Below are positions 26,177-35,905 of a stretch of DNA of 64,000 bases, piece by piece. The notes under the pieces were generated by a model, which did not search any database, was not told the DNA's origin, and saw only the letters and a list, made by a program, of their open reading frames with translations. The stretch comes from Flagellimonas aequoris. GTDB taxonomy: Bacteria > Bacteroidota > Bacteroidia > Flavobacteriales > Flavobacteriaceae. The stretch lies in NCBI RefSeq assembly GCF_003584165.1, contig NZ_QXFJ01000028.1:1-64000 (forward strand). Direction: 5' to 3'. How positions within the stretch are numbered: the first letter of the stretch is position 1; the number at the start of each line of letters is the position of its first letter. Both the position numbers and the translations under genes were made by a program.

Positions 26177-28627
26177 TTATTCTGTCCTTAAGCTTTCCAC
26201 CGGATTTATATTGGCGGTCCTATAGGTCCTTGCGCCGATCACGATCAAGGCAACCAGCACCATACCCATTCCACTGGCGAAGAATACCCACCAGCTGAGG
26301 GAAGTCTTGTAAGCGAAACTCTGGATCCATTCTTGGATGAGGTACCATGAAATGGGAACAGAAATGACAAAGGCCACACCCACTAGCAATAAGAACTCCT
26401 TGCACAGCAGAAAGTTCAATTGGGCCAAATTGGCACCCAATACTTTACGGACCCCTATTTCTTTTACCCGACGTTCCGTGGTGTAGACCACCAAGCCCAA
26501 AAGCCCCATACAACTGATCAAGATGGCAAGCCCCGTGGCCCATTTCAACAATTGCACGGTGCTGCGTTCTTTCCTGTAAAAGCCTTCCACCACTTCACTC
26601 ATAAACCTCACTTCGACCTCTTCATCTGGGTAAACAGAAGCCCAAGCATTTTCCACCTCTTTAATGGATTCCGGCCATTGTTCGGAATTGGATCCAAGAT
26701 CAAAATGGATACTACGGAAGTTGGAATACTCTTGGTTCCTCCAATTTCCCGTCAAGGCCAATGGTCGTATGTTGGACCTTAAGGAACGCTGGTTGAAATC
26801 TTTCATCAACCCCACTACAGGAATGTTCATAGTGTCCAATTTCAACATAGCACCGACCACATCCGAAGGGTTTTGAAAGCCCAAGGCCTTGGCCATAGCC
26901 TCGTTCACTACATATTCCTTGATGCTGTCGTTCAATCGTTCCCTTCCGGACAGCATGGGAATATTATAGGTTTTCAAATAGTTGAGGTCGCCCCACAACA
27001 TTTCGGTTTCTTGGTGCATTTCAGCACCATCCTTGTAATAGGCGAGCATAGTGGAGGAAACACTGTTTGATGCGGGAGGATTGTTCCCCCAACTGATGTT
27101 GGACAGCCCTTTGACTTCCTTTACCATGTTGAACAACCGCTCCTTTTTCACTTCGGAATTGTCGTTCCAAGGCAGATACACATAGGCAACGGCATCTGTC
27201 TTGAGCCCCATGTCCTTGTTCATTACAAAATATAATTGTTTGGCAACCAGCATAGTGGCGATAACAAAAACCTGTGCTACCACAAACTGGAAGACGGTAA
27301 GGGTCTTTCGGAGCCGAACGCCTTTGTCGCCCTTTGCAAATTGACCCTTAAGGACAGAGACGGGTTTGAATCTGGACAAAACAAAGGCAGGATAAAATCC
27401 CGAAAGCACACTTACCAACCCGATAAGAATTAGGATACCAAAAATTCCTTTGAAACTGTAAAGCACCGAGAGGTCCACATCCGCAGGTAAAAAATCAACG
27501 AACTGGCGCAGCAGCATTGGAGCCAATAATAGCGACAATAGGGCCGCCATGGACGTTAGGATGAAAGTTTCACCTAAAAATTGACGGACCACCTGTTTTT
27601 TGGAACTTCCCAAGGTTTTTCGAATACCAATCTCCTTTGCACGGGTCAAAGCTTGCGCAGAATTTAAATTGATGAAGTTTGCACAGCCCAAAAGCAGCAG
27701 GAACAAAGCCACAAAGGCAAGGCTCTTGAGGACCGACATGCTGGCAACATGGTTGGAATTGTTAAAGGGGTAATCCCCGTATTTACCTCCAAAATGGATT
27801 TCGGCAAGGGATTGAAGCTGAAACAACCGCTGATCATCAACGGCCCATGGCTCATTGTTTTTATGTTCCTCGGCAAGGGCATCCAACCGTGATTGGATAG
27901 CAGGTGTACTGGCCAAATCTTTCACCTTGATGAAAAGTTGGTCCCCGGAACTGGTGCTGTTCCATTCGTCATCCGTGGTAATATCCTGTTGACCAAACAT
28001 TTTGGACGAGGCCAAAGACATAAACTCAGTGAACTTAAAATCGGTATTTTCTTTAAAATCGGCTACAACCCCCGTAACCTTTGCCGCTATGGAGTCGTTA
28101 TAGATAAGGGTGCGACCCACTACTTCGGCCAGTTGGGTATTCGGAAAATACGTTTCGGCCTTCTTTTGTGAAAGCACTACTTGGGCGGGAGCTGAAAGAG
28201 CGGACTGCTTATCGCCGGCCAACCATTCATATTGAAAGATTTGAAAATAAGCATCGTCGGCCAGGATAGAATTTTGAACGTTCCTAAAATTCAAATCGGC
28301 TTCTTTGTTCTCTACTTTGGCAAATCCGACATTCATGAAGGGGGCGGTAACCTCCACTCCTGCAACACCCTCCTGAAAGGTATGCATCAAAGGGATGGCC
28401 ACCCCGCGGTTGGAGAATTCACTATCCTTGGATTTGAATACCGAGACAATCCGATAGATACGTTCCTGGTCCGGATGGAACTTATCGAAGGAAAAGTCGT
28501 AGTATACAATGGCCCCGATGACCATGGCGGCGCAAAGCCCAATGGAAAGCCCGATTACATTGATAAAAGAAAAGAGTTTGTTCTTAAAAATACTTCTCCA
28601 TGCTATTTTTAAATGGTTAAAAAACAT
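26177..28627 (-). CDS. Array permease 8: duplicated FtsX/MacB-type ABC permease
   Basis: 816 residues, starting MFFNHLKIAWRSIFKNKLF. The signature after helix 1 is YDFSFDKF...ERIYRI. Coupling motifs are RAKEIGIRKTLGS and RRVKEIGVRKVLGA; the C-terminus is NPVESLRTE. The final helix region ends IGARTYRTANINPV, resembling permease 12 (VGTRTIKAASANPV) rather than the VSYQS/VSFQS form of most others, an example of the mosaic relations in the array. 18 bases separate its start from permease 7's stop. Confidence 0.9.
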   Translation of the reverse strand: MFFNHLKIAWRSIFKNKLFSFINVIGLSIGLCAAMVIGAIVYYDFSFDKFHPDQERIYRIVSVFKSKDSEFSNRGVAIPLMHTFQEGVAGVEVTAPFMNVGFAKVENKEADLNFRNVQNSILADDAYFQIFQYEWLAGDKQSALSAPAQVVLSQKKAETYFPNTQLAEVVGRTLIYNDSIAAKVTGVVADFKENTDFKFTEFMSLASSKMFGQQDITTDDEWNSTSSGDQLFIKVKDLASTPAIQSRLDALAEEHKNNEPWAVDDQRLFQLQSLAEIHFGGKYGDYPFNNSNHVASMSVLKSLAFVALFLLLLGCANFINLNSAQALTRAKEIGIRKTLGSSKKQVVRQFLGETFILTSMAALLSLLLAPMLLRQFVDFLPADVDLSVLYSFKGIFGILILIGLVSVLSGFYPAFVLSRFKPVSVLKGQFAKGDKGVRLRKTLTVFQFVVAQVFVIATMLVAKQLYFVMNKDMGLKTDAVAYVYLPWNDNSEVKKERLFNMVKEVKGLSNISWGNNPPASNSVSSTMLAYYKDGAEMHQETEMLWGDLNYLKTYNIPMLSGRERLNDSIKEYVVNEAMAKALGFQNPSDVVGAMLKLDTMNIPVVGLMKDFNQRSLRSNIRPLALTGNWRNQEYSNFRSIHFDLGSNSEQWPESIKEVENAWASVYPDEEVEVRFMSEVVEGFYRKERSTVQLLKWATGLAILISCMGLLGLVVYTTERRVKEIGVRKVLGANLAQLNFLLCKEFLLLVGVAFVISVPISWYLIQEWIQSFAYKTSLSWWVFFASGMGMVLVALIVIGARTYRTANINPVESLRTE

Positions 28628-28645
28628 GTTTTTGTGTTTGGTCGA

Positions 28646-31078
28646 TTATTCGGTTCTCAAGCTTTTTACAGGATTTACGATAGCTGCCTTTATACTTTGG
28701 TAGCTTACCGTTAAGAGCGCAACGCCAACGGCCATGAGTGCCGATAGGGCAAAAATCCACCATGGGATGTTGATGTGGTACGAGAAATCCTGTAACCAGC
28801 GGTCCATGGCATACCAGCCCAATGGAAGGGCGATGACCACGGAGAGCACTACCAGTTTCAGGAAATCCATGGAAAGGCGGAACACTATTTGCCCGACCTT
28901 GGCTCCCAAAACTTTGCGAACCCCAATTTCCTTCACCCTTTTTTGGGCATTGAAAGCGGCAAGTCCAAGAAGCCCCAAACAGGCAATGATGATAGAGAGA
29001 ACGGTGAATATCATAAAGATCTGGCCCAATCGCTGCTCCGCTTCATAACTGGTGTTGAAGGAATCATCCATGAAATAATGTTCAAAAGGCTGTGAAGGGG
29101 CAAGGTCGCGCCACGCATTTTCGATTTCCGATAGGGTTCGGGAAACATCCCCACCATGTAGCTTTATGGCCAAATTACTGGCGTAGTCCGCCCCATAGAA
29201 CAGCCCAAGGGCCGATACCTCGTCCCGTAAAGATTCAAAATGGAAGTTCTTCACCACTCCGATTACGGTGATGATGGAACCATCTTGGAAATCATTGATA
29301 AATTGGGAACCAATAACCTCTTCTGGGGTTTTGCCCAAGATGGCCACGGCCTTTTCATTTAAGAGAATGGCGGAGGAATCGCTTGCAAAATGATCTGGGT
29401 CGAAATTCCTTCCGGCCACCAAAGAAAGACCGATAGTGGAAAGATAATCCTCATCTACCTGCCATTCCTGCATGTTCAGTGCTTTCTCCATGCTTTGGTC
29501 CTCGGCGCGCATAAAAGTGCCACTGCTTCGGGATGATGGTGTTGGTAGATAACTGCTCAATGTGGCTGTATTGACCTGGCTGAGACGCAACACGGCATCC
29601 TTAAAAGCCTCCCGCTTCCCTTCCAGGGAGTTCACACCCTGAATTACTAAAACTTCATCTTTTGCGTAACCAAGGTCCTTCCCCTGAATGTACTGCAATT
29701 GTTGAAAGACCGTCAAAGTTCCCATGATCAGGAATACGGAAATCGAAAATTGAAGGATTACCAAAGCGTTGCGTACACGGCCTCCTCCAATGGAATTATC
29801 ACCCTGTCCTTTGAGCACTTTAGCGGCTACAAAACGGGACATGAAAAGTGCGGGATAGCTGCCTGAAAGGAACCCCAGGGCCAACGCTGCCACAAGTAGA
29901 ATCAACCAAAAGAATGGATTGGCAAAGGGTATGGCCAGTTCCTTTCCGCTAAGGTCATTATAAAAGGGCATAACGGCTGCCGCGATAATAACGGCAAATA
30001 CCAAAGAGCCCATGGCAATCAATCCGGATTCAGTCAAAAACTGCCCGATCAAACTGCTTCGTTGGGAGCCCAAAGTCTTTCGAATACCTACTTCCTTGGC
30101 CCTTTTCAGGGAATGCGCCGTGGATAGGTTCATGAAGTTGACACTGGCCAATACGAGCAGAATCAACGCGATGGCCCCGAGAATATATACGTTTTTGATA
30201 TCACTCACCGCACTGAACTCAGGACTCCTTTTGGAATATAAATGAATGTCTGTCAATGGGATAGTGGAGTAGTACATATAGTTCCCGGAATCAATGAACT
30301 GCTGTTCCGTAATGCCAGGGAAGAATCTTTGTGCATAGGGAATCAGGTATTTGCCCACCATATTTTGCAGGCCATTCTGTATGTTCTCGACTTTAGTACC
30401 TGGCAATAGTTTGATCAGGGTATAATAATTGTGGTTTCCCCATTCTGCCTGCCTGGAATCCTCATACCCTGCCATGGAAAGGAGCAGCCCCCTGTCCTTT
30501 AGAAATGAATTTTCCGGTAAATCCTCAACGACCCCCGTTACGGTATACACATCTTGATCGTTCAACACTACAGTTTTTCCAATGGCCTGATCAACGGGAA
30601 AATGCTTTTCAGCGGCCGTTTTGGTCATAACCAAGGTATTGGGTTCCACAAGTGCCGATTTTTCATCACCATACAAAAGCTTTATGCCAAGCATGTTGAA
30701 AAAAGTAGAATCGGCATAGGTCACTGAAGCTTCCCTAACATTGCTCCGGGCATCCTGTGGACGGATGAACACACTGCCCACACCCCTGAACCGGGTAACG
30801 AGTTCCACATCGGGAATATCGTTCAAAATGGCTTGGGCCATGGGAGCGGAAACTTCCGCAAGTCTTTCTTCTTTGCCGCCGAACTTCATATCCGCATTGA
30901 GTCTGTAGATGCGGTCTGCATCGGCAAACATGGTGTCGTAGCTGAGTTCATCATAAATGTAAAGCCCCAGCAAAAGCCCACCAGCCATTCCTATAGCTAA
31001 TCCAAATGTATTGAGGAAAGTGAAGAACGGCTGTTTTTTTAGGCTTCTCCAGGCGATTTTTAGGTTGTTCTTGAACAT
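28646..31078 (-). CDS. Array permease 7: duplicated FtsX/MacB-type ABC permease
   Basis: 810 residues, starting MFKNNLKIAWRSLKKQPFF. The signature after helix 1 is DELSYDTMF...DRIYRL. Coupling motifs are RAKEVGIRKTLGS and KRVKEIGVRKVLGA; the C-terminus is NPVKSLRTE. The fifth helix reads VILQFSISVFLIMGTLTV. The second periplasmic domain has VDEDYLSTIGLSLVAGRNF and INDFQDGSIITVIGVVKNFHF, the MacB-type core that recurs in other copies as GVVKDFHF. The gap to the upstream permease 6 is 30 bases. Confidence 0.9.
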   Translation of the reverse strand: MFKNNLKIAWRSLKKQPFFTFLNTFGLAIGMAGGLLLGLYIYDELSYDTMFADADRIYRLNADMKFGGKEERLAEVSAPMAQAILNDIPDVELVTRFRGVGSVFIRPQDARSNVREASVTYADSTFFNMLGIKLLYGDEKSALVEPNTLVMTKTAAEKHFPVDQAIGKTVVLNDQDVYTVTGVVEDLPENSFLKDRGLLLSMAGYEDSRQAEWGNHNYYTLIKLLPGTKVENIQNGLQNMVGKYLIPYAQRFFPGITEQQFIDSGNYMYYSTIPLTDIHLYSKRSPEFSAVSDIKNVYILGAIALILLVLASVNFMNLSTAHSLKRAKEVGIRKTLGSQRSSLIGQFLTESGLIAMGSLVFAVIIAAAVMPFYNDLSGKELAIPFANPFFWLILLVAALALGFLSGSYPALFMSRFVAAKVLKGQGDNSIGGGRVRNALVILQFSISVFLIMGTLTVFQQLQYIQGKDLGYAKDEVLVIQGVNSLEGKREAFKDAVLRLSQVNTATLSSYLPTPSSRSSGTFMRAEDQSMEKALNMQEWQVDEDYLSTIGLSLVAGRNFDPDHFASDSSAILLNEKAVAILGKTPEEVIGSQFINDFQDGSIITVIGVVKNFHFESLRDEVSALGLFYGADYASNLAIKLHGGDVSRTLSEIENAWRDLAPSQPFEHYFMDDSFNTSYEAEQRLGQIFMIFTVLSIIIACLGLLGLAAFNAQKRVKEIGVRKVLGAKVGQIVFRLSMDFLKLVVLSVVIALPLGWYAMDRWLQDFSYHINIPWWIFALSALMAVGVALLTVSYQSIKAAIVNPVKSLRTE

Positions 31079-31108
31079 GATTTTTTGTGTTTGTCGTTTT
31101 TTGATGTG

Positions 31109-33496
31109 TTATTCTATGCGCAGGCTTTTGACGGGGTTGGCGATGGCCGCCTTAATGGCCTGGTAGCTGATGGTCAACAAGGTAATGGCCATGATGATGG
31201 CCACGGCCAGGACGAATATCCACCAGTTGAGGGGAGTTCTATACTCGAAATTTTCGAGCCATTGGTTCATAAAGTACCAAGCGATCGGCGTGGCGATTAC
31301 ACCAGCAATGAGAATCAGTTTCAGGAAATCCTGCATGACGAGCCCCACGAGGTTGGTAACCCCGGCCCCCAATACTTTCCGTATGCCAATTTCTTTGGTC
31401 TTCTGTACCACAAAGAAGAGGATGAGCCCGTAAATACCGAGACAGCCGATAAAAATGGCAAGACCCGAAAAAATTCCGATAAGGGAAAGGAAGCGTTGCT
31501 CGGTTTGATAGAGTTCCGCAACACGGTCATCCAAGAAATCATATTCAAAAACATAATCGGGAAACGCTGCGGACCATTCACTTTCAATATGCTGTAACGC
31601 GTTTTTGGCAGAAGCCATGTTGATCTTTATGGCCAGTTCATTGTACAGTCTTGGTTCTGGAGCAATGAAAATGGGACTTATTTTTTCATGGAAATCACCA
31701 TCATGAAAATCGGCCACTACGCCAACAATTTTACCTTTGGCAAAGCCAGAGCTTACGTTAATTTGTTTGCCGAGCAAATCATTGGGATTGGAAACCCCTA
31801 CTTTTCTCATAAATTCTTCATTGACAATCATTTCGTCCACCGAATCCTTTTCGAAGAAATTGCGACCGGCCACTAGGTTTAGGTCAAAGGCATCCAAATA
31901 GTTTTTATCACCTCCTTTAACCTGAATGTTGAACTCCTCAGGTTCCGGTCGGTTGTTGAACTTGACGCTTGTACCCCAATTGTTGTCGCCGGCTCCAGGT
32001 GAGGCAAAACAGGCCGTAAGGTTTTCCACGCCCGAATTTTGCATGATTCTTTCTTTGAGGCCTTGGAGTTGGGGGGCTTCGATTTGATCAGGAATTTCAA
32101 CCATCACAATACCATCCTTTGCAAAACCGAGGTCTGATTTTATGGCATATTTAAGTTGTTTGCCTACCACTATGGAACCGATAATGAGTACGATGGAAAT
32201 TACAAATTGGGTGACCACGAGTGTCTTACGGGTCAGATAGCCTCCGGTATCATTGTGGGACAGTTTTCTTTTGAGGGCCAGAACCGGCGCGATCCTTGCC
32301 AAAAGCACACCAGGGTAGCTGCCAGCCAATAAGGTGACCAACGCCAATAAGAGCACCACAAAACCTAAAAACGTAGGATTCAACAGTTCCTTGAAGGAAA
32401 GCTCCAGGTCAAATACAGTGTTGAAGGAGGGCAGTACCAACAAACACAAAGCAATACCCAAAACCAAGGCAAGAACACTGACGATGAGCGTTTCCGCCAT
32501 AAATTGCCAGAACAATTCACGTTTATAGCTGCCAAGAACCTTGCGCACCCCAACTTCCTTTGATCGGTTAACGGACTGTGCCGTGGAGATGTTGATAAAG
32601 TTGATGCTGGCCACGACCAAAATGAAAAGCCCGATGAATGAAAATATCCATAGTGATTTCGCGTCGATGCCACCACTGTATCGATCGTCAAAATGGATGT
32701 CTTTAAGGGCCTGAAGTTTATAGTGGTGTACGTTTTTGGAATTGGGCCGGAACTTTTTCACGTACCCTTGCAATTGCTCCTCGATTTGGGCAATATTCTG
32801 GTTGGGCCGCATGAGCGCATAACAATGCAATGAAGAATTGATACCTCCCCAGCTTTCGGAAGACATAAACTCATCATAACTCTTTAAGGTATCGAAAGAG
32901 AGGAAAACCTGTGCCTTCGTCAGTGTTGTTTTAGGGAGATCTTTCAGCACTCCGGTCACCTTTATGGTTTCTCCATTTTCCAGTACAAAGGTCTTGTTGA
33001 TGGGGTCTGTCCCGCCGAACATCTTTTGGGCCATCTGTTCCGTAATCAAGGCCGTATTGGGCTCTGAAATGGGAGCCGCATTGGAACCATCCACCAAAGG
33101 GTAATTAAAGATTTTGAAAAATCCGGTTTCAGTGAAGGCAATGTCTGCCTTTAACTGTTTTTTTACTCCATTTTCATCCAAGGTGATGAGCCAATTATCG
33201 CGATCCGCACTTTTGGCCACGATTTCGGCATAGTCATAATCCTGTTTGAAAGCATTGGCGAAACCTGGGGGTACTGCGGCCTCATAATCGATAAGATCCC
33301 GGTGTTCCTCGGTATTCACCCGGTAGATTCGGTCGGCATTTTGATGAAAATTGTCAAACTGCAAGTGAAATTGAACAAAAAGGAATATCAAAATACTGCA
33401 ACCAAAACCCATGGTAAGTCCTAGAATGTTGATAAATGAGAACCCCTTTCTTTTTACAAGGTTTCTCCAAGCTATTTTTAGGTTGTTCTTAAACAT
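31109..33496 (-). CDS. Array permease 6: duplicated FtsX/MacB-type ABC permease
   Basis: 795 residues, starting MFKNNLKIAWRNLVKRKGF. The signature after helix 1 is FHLQFDNF...DRIYRV. Coupling motifs are RSKEVGVRKVLGS and KTKEIGIRKVLGA; the C-terminus is NPVKSLRIE. Its start codon and leader (33494-33510) are identical over 17 bases with those of permease 4. The second periplasmic domain contains GVVADFHDGDF, a variant of the common GVVKDFHF element. 21 bases separate it from permease 5's stop side. Confidence 0.9.
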   Translation of the reverse strand: MFKNNLKIAWRNLVKRKGFSFINILGLTMGFGCSILIFLFVQFHLQFDNFHQNADRIYRVNTEEHRDLIDYEAAVPPGFANAFKQDYDYAEIVAKSADRDNWLITLDENGVKKQLKADIAFTETGFFKIFNYPLVDGSNAAPISEPNTALITEQMAQKMFGGTDPINKTFVLENGETIKVTGVLKDLPKTTLTKAQVFLSFDTLKSYDEFMSSESWGGINSSLHCYALMRPNQNIAQIEEQLQGYVKKFRPNSKNVHHYKLQALKDIHFDDRYSGGIDAKSLWIFSFIGLFILVVASINFINISTAQSVNRSKEVGVRKVLGSYKRELFWQFMAETLIVSVLALVLGIALCLLVLPSFNTVFDLELSFKELLNPTFLGFVVLLLALVTLLAGSYPGVLLARIAPVLALKRKLSHNDTGGYLTRKTLVVTQFVISIVLIIGSIVVGKQLKYAIKSDLGFAKDGIVMVEIPDQIEAPQLQGLKERIMQNSGVENLTACFASPGAGDNNWGTSVKFNNRPEPEEFNIQVKGGDKNYLDAFDLNLVAGRNFFEKDSVDEMIVNEEFMRKVGVSNPNDLLGKQINVSSGFAKGKIVGVVADFHDGDFHEKISPIFIAPEPRLYNELAIKINMASAKNALQHIESEWSAAFPDYVFEYDFLDDRVAELYQTEQRFLSLIGIFSGLAIFIGCLGIYGLILFFVVQKTKEIGIRKVLGAGVTNLVGLVMQDFLKLILIAGVIATPIAWYFMNQWLENFEYRTPLNWWIFVLAVAIIMAITLLTISYQAIKAAIANPVKSLRIE

Positions 33497-33517
33497 GATG
33501 GTTCGTTTTTTAGTTTA

Positions 33518-35896
33518 TTATTCGGTTCGCAGGCTCTTTACTGGATTGGCCGTAGCGGTTTTTATGGATTGAAAACTTATGGTGAACAAAGCAATAAGTA
33601 AGGTGCCTATAGCGGCTATGACGAACATCCACCAACTTATGGATATCCTATAGGCAAAATTTTGCAACCATTGGGTCATGGACCAATATGCCACGGGGGA
33701 TGCAATAATGATGGCGACTATCACAAGCTTCAGAAAATCTATGGATAAAAGTGCGGTTACACTCTTTACAGAAGCTCCCAAAACCTTACGGATGCCGATT
33801 TCTTTTCTTCGCTGTAAAGCAATAAAAGTCGCCAGACCAAACAGGCCCATTACCGCAATCAATATGGCAAGACCCGTGAAGGCACTGAAAATCATTGTCA
33901 GACGATCCTCTGCCTTGTACTGTGCGTCAAAAGTCTCATTTAAGAAATGGTATTCAAAAGGTTTTTCGGCATCGTATTTTTCATAAACCGCTTTCATTTG
34001 CTGTAAGATAGAGGGGATGTTGGATTTAGGTGCGATTTTGGCATAGACGACCCCGCCATATTCTGCCCATGGAGAAGATTCATCACCGCCCTTGCTTACC
34101 AATAAGCACAGTGCATTAATTTTATGATGGAGCGAGGTATAGACAAAATCTTTTAAAACCCCATTAATCTCATATTGTCCGTTTATTTTTTGGTTGATCG
34201 GATTTCCCTCAAGATTTAATTTTTCAATGGCCATTTTATTAATGATGGCAACAGTTTTTCGGCCATTTAGTAAAAGAGAATCGATAGGGGGAGTTTCCCA
34301 TTTCAGATTCAACATCGAAATAAAATTTTCATCAACAGTGAGTGTTGGCAAAAAGATCATTTCATCATCAGTGTTACTTTTGACCCCCATCATATTATGT
34401 CCCTTGTACAATGGAAGAATTGCGATACTGGATTGCAAGACTTCGGGAATAGTTTGTATTTCCTGTTTAAAAGGTTCAACATGCTTTCCAGCAGCAGCGG
34501 AAAAAGGCAACATCACAATATTTTCCCTGTCGACACCAGTGTCTACATGCCTGAAGAAATACATTTGCCGATCGATTACGATGGCACAAATGATCAGTAT
34601 AATAGAAATGCCAAATTGAAAAACGGTAAAGAACTTCCTAATGCTCGCACCGCTGTTCTGCGCACTTAATTTTCCGTGTAAAACAACCATTGGTCTATAA
34701 GCGGACAATAGTATTGCGGGATAGGTGGCCGCAAGCAAAATGGTCAAGATGAGCAATACCACAAGGGACACAAGCATCTGTGGGGCATATAAAAACGAAT
34801 TGTCCATTTGAATGTCCAAAAGGCCAAAAAAGAATGGTTGTGCCGTTAAACAGAGAAAATATCCCAACACAAATGAAATGACCGTATACAATGCCGATTC
34901 AAAAAAGAATTGTAATGCAATGGCTTTTCTGTGGGCACCTAACACTTTTCTGACACCAACCTCTTTGGATCGAGTTGTGGATCGTGCCGTGGAGAGACTC
35001 GCGTAATTTACAAGGGCAAGAAGTAAAATTAGGATGGCCACCAACGGAAATATTTTTATATACCTACTATTGGCAAAGTCTCTCCCAAAATGTAAACTTG
35101 TAAGTGGTCTGAGAAGATATTTTTTGTTTACATCGCCCTCACCACCTGTTTTTTGACTATCAATATTGAGTATTGCCCCCTCCACAAGCGCAGGGTCTGC
35201 TGATTTGTCCAAAGAGAAATAAGTGGTGAAATCGGAATAATCGTTATTTAAGGATTCTTTGTACTCCTCCATGGATGCCATACTGGAAATGGAAGCCACA
35301 AAATCAAAATCAATGCTAGAATTGGAGGGAGCATTTTGCGCAATCCCGGTTACCGTAAAAATATATTGGTCGTTATATAAAAATGTCTTTCCAATCGGAT
35401 TTTGCCCTCCAAAGTACCTTTCTGCAATATTTTGTGAAATAACCACTGAAAAAGGGGCTTTTAATACATGGCCATTGTTGCCCTGAACCAAAGGAAAGGT
35501 GAAAAAGTCAAAAAAATTGGAATCGGCAAACAAGAAATTATCTTCGGAAAATTTTAATTCGGGTGATTCAGGATTCTGGATGGTAACGTTCTCAAAATTC
35601 TTTTTATACCGAAGGTAATCTTCTATGGAAGGAATTTCCTGTTTGCTTTCCGGACCTTTAGAATAGCCCATGTAGGGCATGTATATGGGATCTTTGCCAA
35701 ATGTTATTTCAGTTTCGCCCAGATAAATATTATCTGCATTTTCATGAAACTTGTCATAACTGTATTCATGACCTATGTATAAAACTATCAGCATGCATGC
35801 AGCAAGTCCCAACGATAGACCAACAATGTTTATCGATGAATACACCTTGCTTCTCACCAAATTTCTCCATGCTATTTTCAGATAGTTCTTTATCAT
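33518..35896 (-). CDS. Array permease 5: duplicated FtsX/MacB-type ABC permease
   Basis: 792 residues, starting MIKNYLKIAWRNLVRSKVY. The signature after helix 1 is HEYSYDKF...DNIYLG. Coupling motifs are RSKEVGVRKVLGA and RRKEIGIRKVLGA, both near-consensus; the C-terminus is NPVKSLRTE. The second periplasmic domain has GQYEINGVLKDFVYT in place of the usual GVVKDF. It is separated from permease 4 by only 9 bases. Its local DNA looks somewhat more AT-rich than that of its neighbours. Confidence 0.9.
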   Translation of the reverse strand: MIKNYLKIAWRNLVRSKVYSSINIVGLSLGLAACMLIVLYIGHEYSYDKFHENADNIYLGETEITFGKDPIYMPYMGYSKGPESKQEIPSIEDYLRYKKNFENVTIQNPESPELKFSEDNFLFADSNFFDFFTFPLVQGNNGHVLKAPFSVVISQNIAERYFGGQNPIGKTFLYNDQYIFTVTGIAQNAPSNSSIDFDFVASISSMASMEEYKESLNNDYSDFTTYFSLDKSADPALVEGAILNIDSQKTGGEGDVNKKYLLRPLTSLHFGRDFANSRYIKIFPLVAILILLLALVNYASLSTARSTTRSKEVGVRKVLGAHRKAIALQFFFESALYTVISFVLGYFLCLTAQPFFFGLLDIQMDNSFLYAPQMLVSLVVLLILTILLAATYPAILLSAYRPMVVLHGKLSAQNSGASIRKFFTVFQFGISIILIICAIVIDRQMYFFRHVDTGVDRENIVMLPFSAAAGKHVEPFKQEIQTIPEVLQSSIAILPLYKGHNMMGVKSNTDDEMIFLPTLTVDENFISMLNLKWETPPIDSLLLNGRKTVAIINKMAIEKLNLEGNPINQKINGQYEINGVLKDFVYTSLHHKINALCLLVSKGGDESSPWAEYGGVVYAKIAPKSNIPSILQQMKAVYEKYDAEKPFEYHFLNETFDAQYKAEDRLTMIFSAFTGLAILIAVMGLFGLATFIALQRRKEIGIRKVLGASVKSVTALLSIDFLKLVIVAIIIASPVAYWSMTQWLQNFAYRISISWWMFVIAAIGTLLIALFTISFQSIKTATANPVKSLRTE

Positions 35897-35905
35897 GACG
35901 ATTAT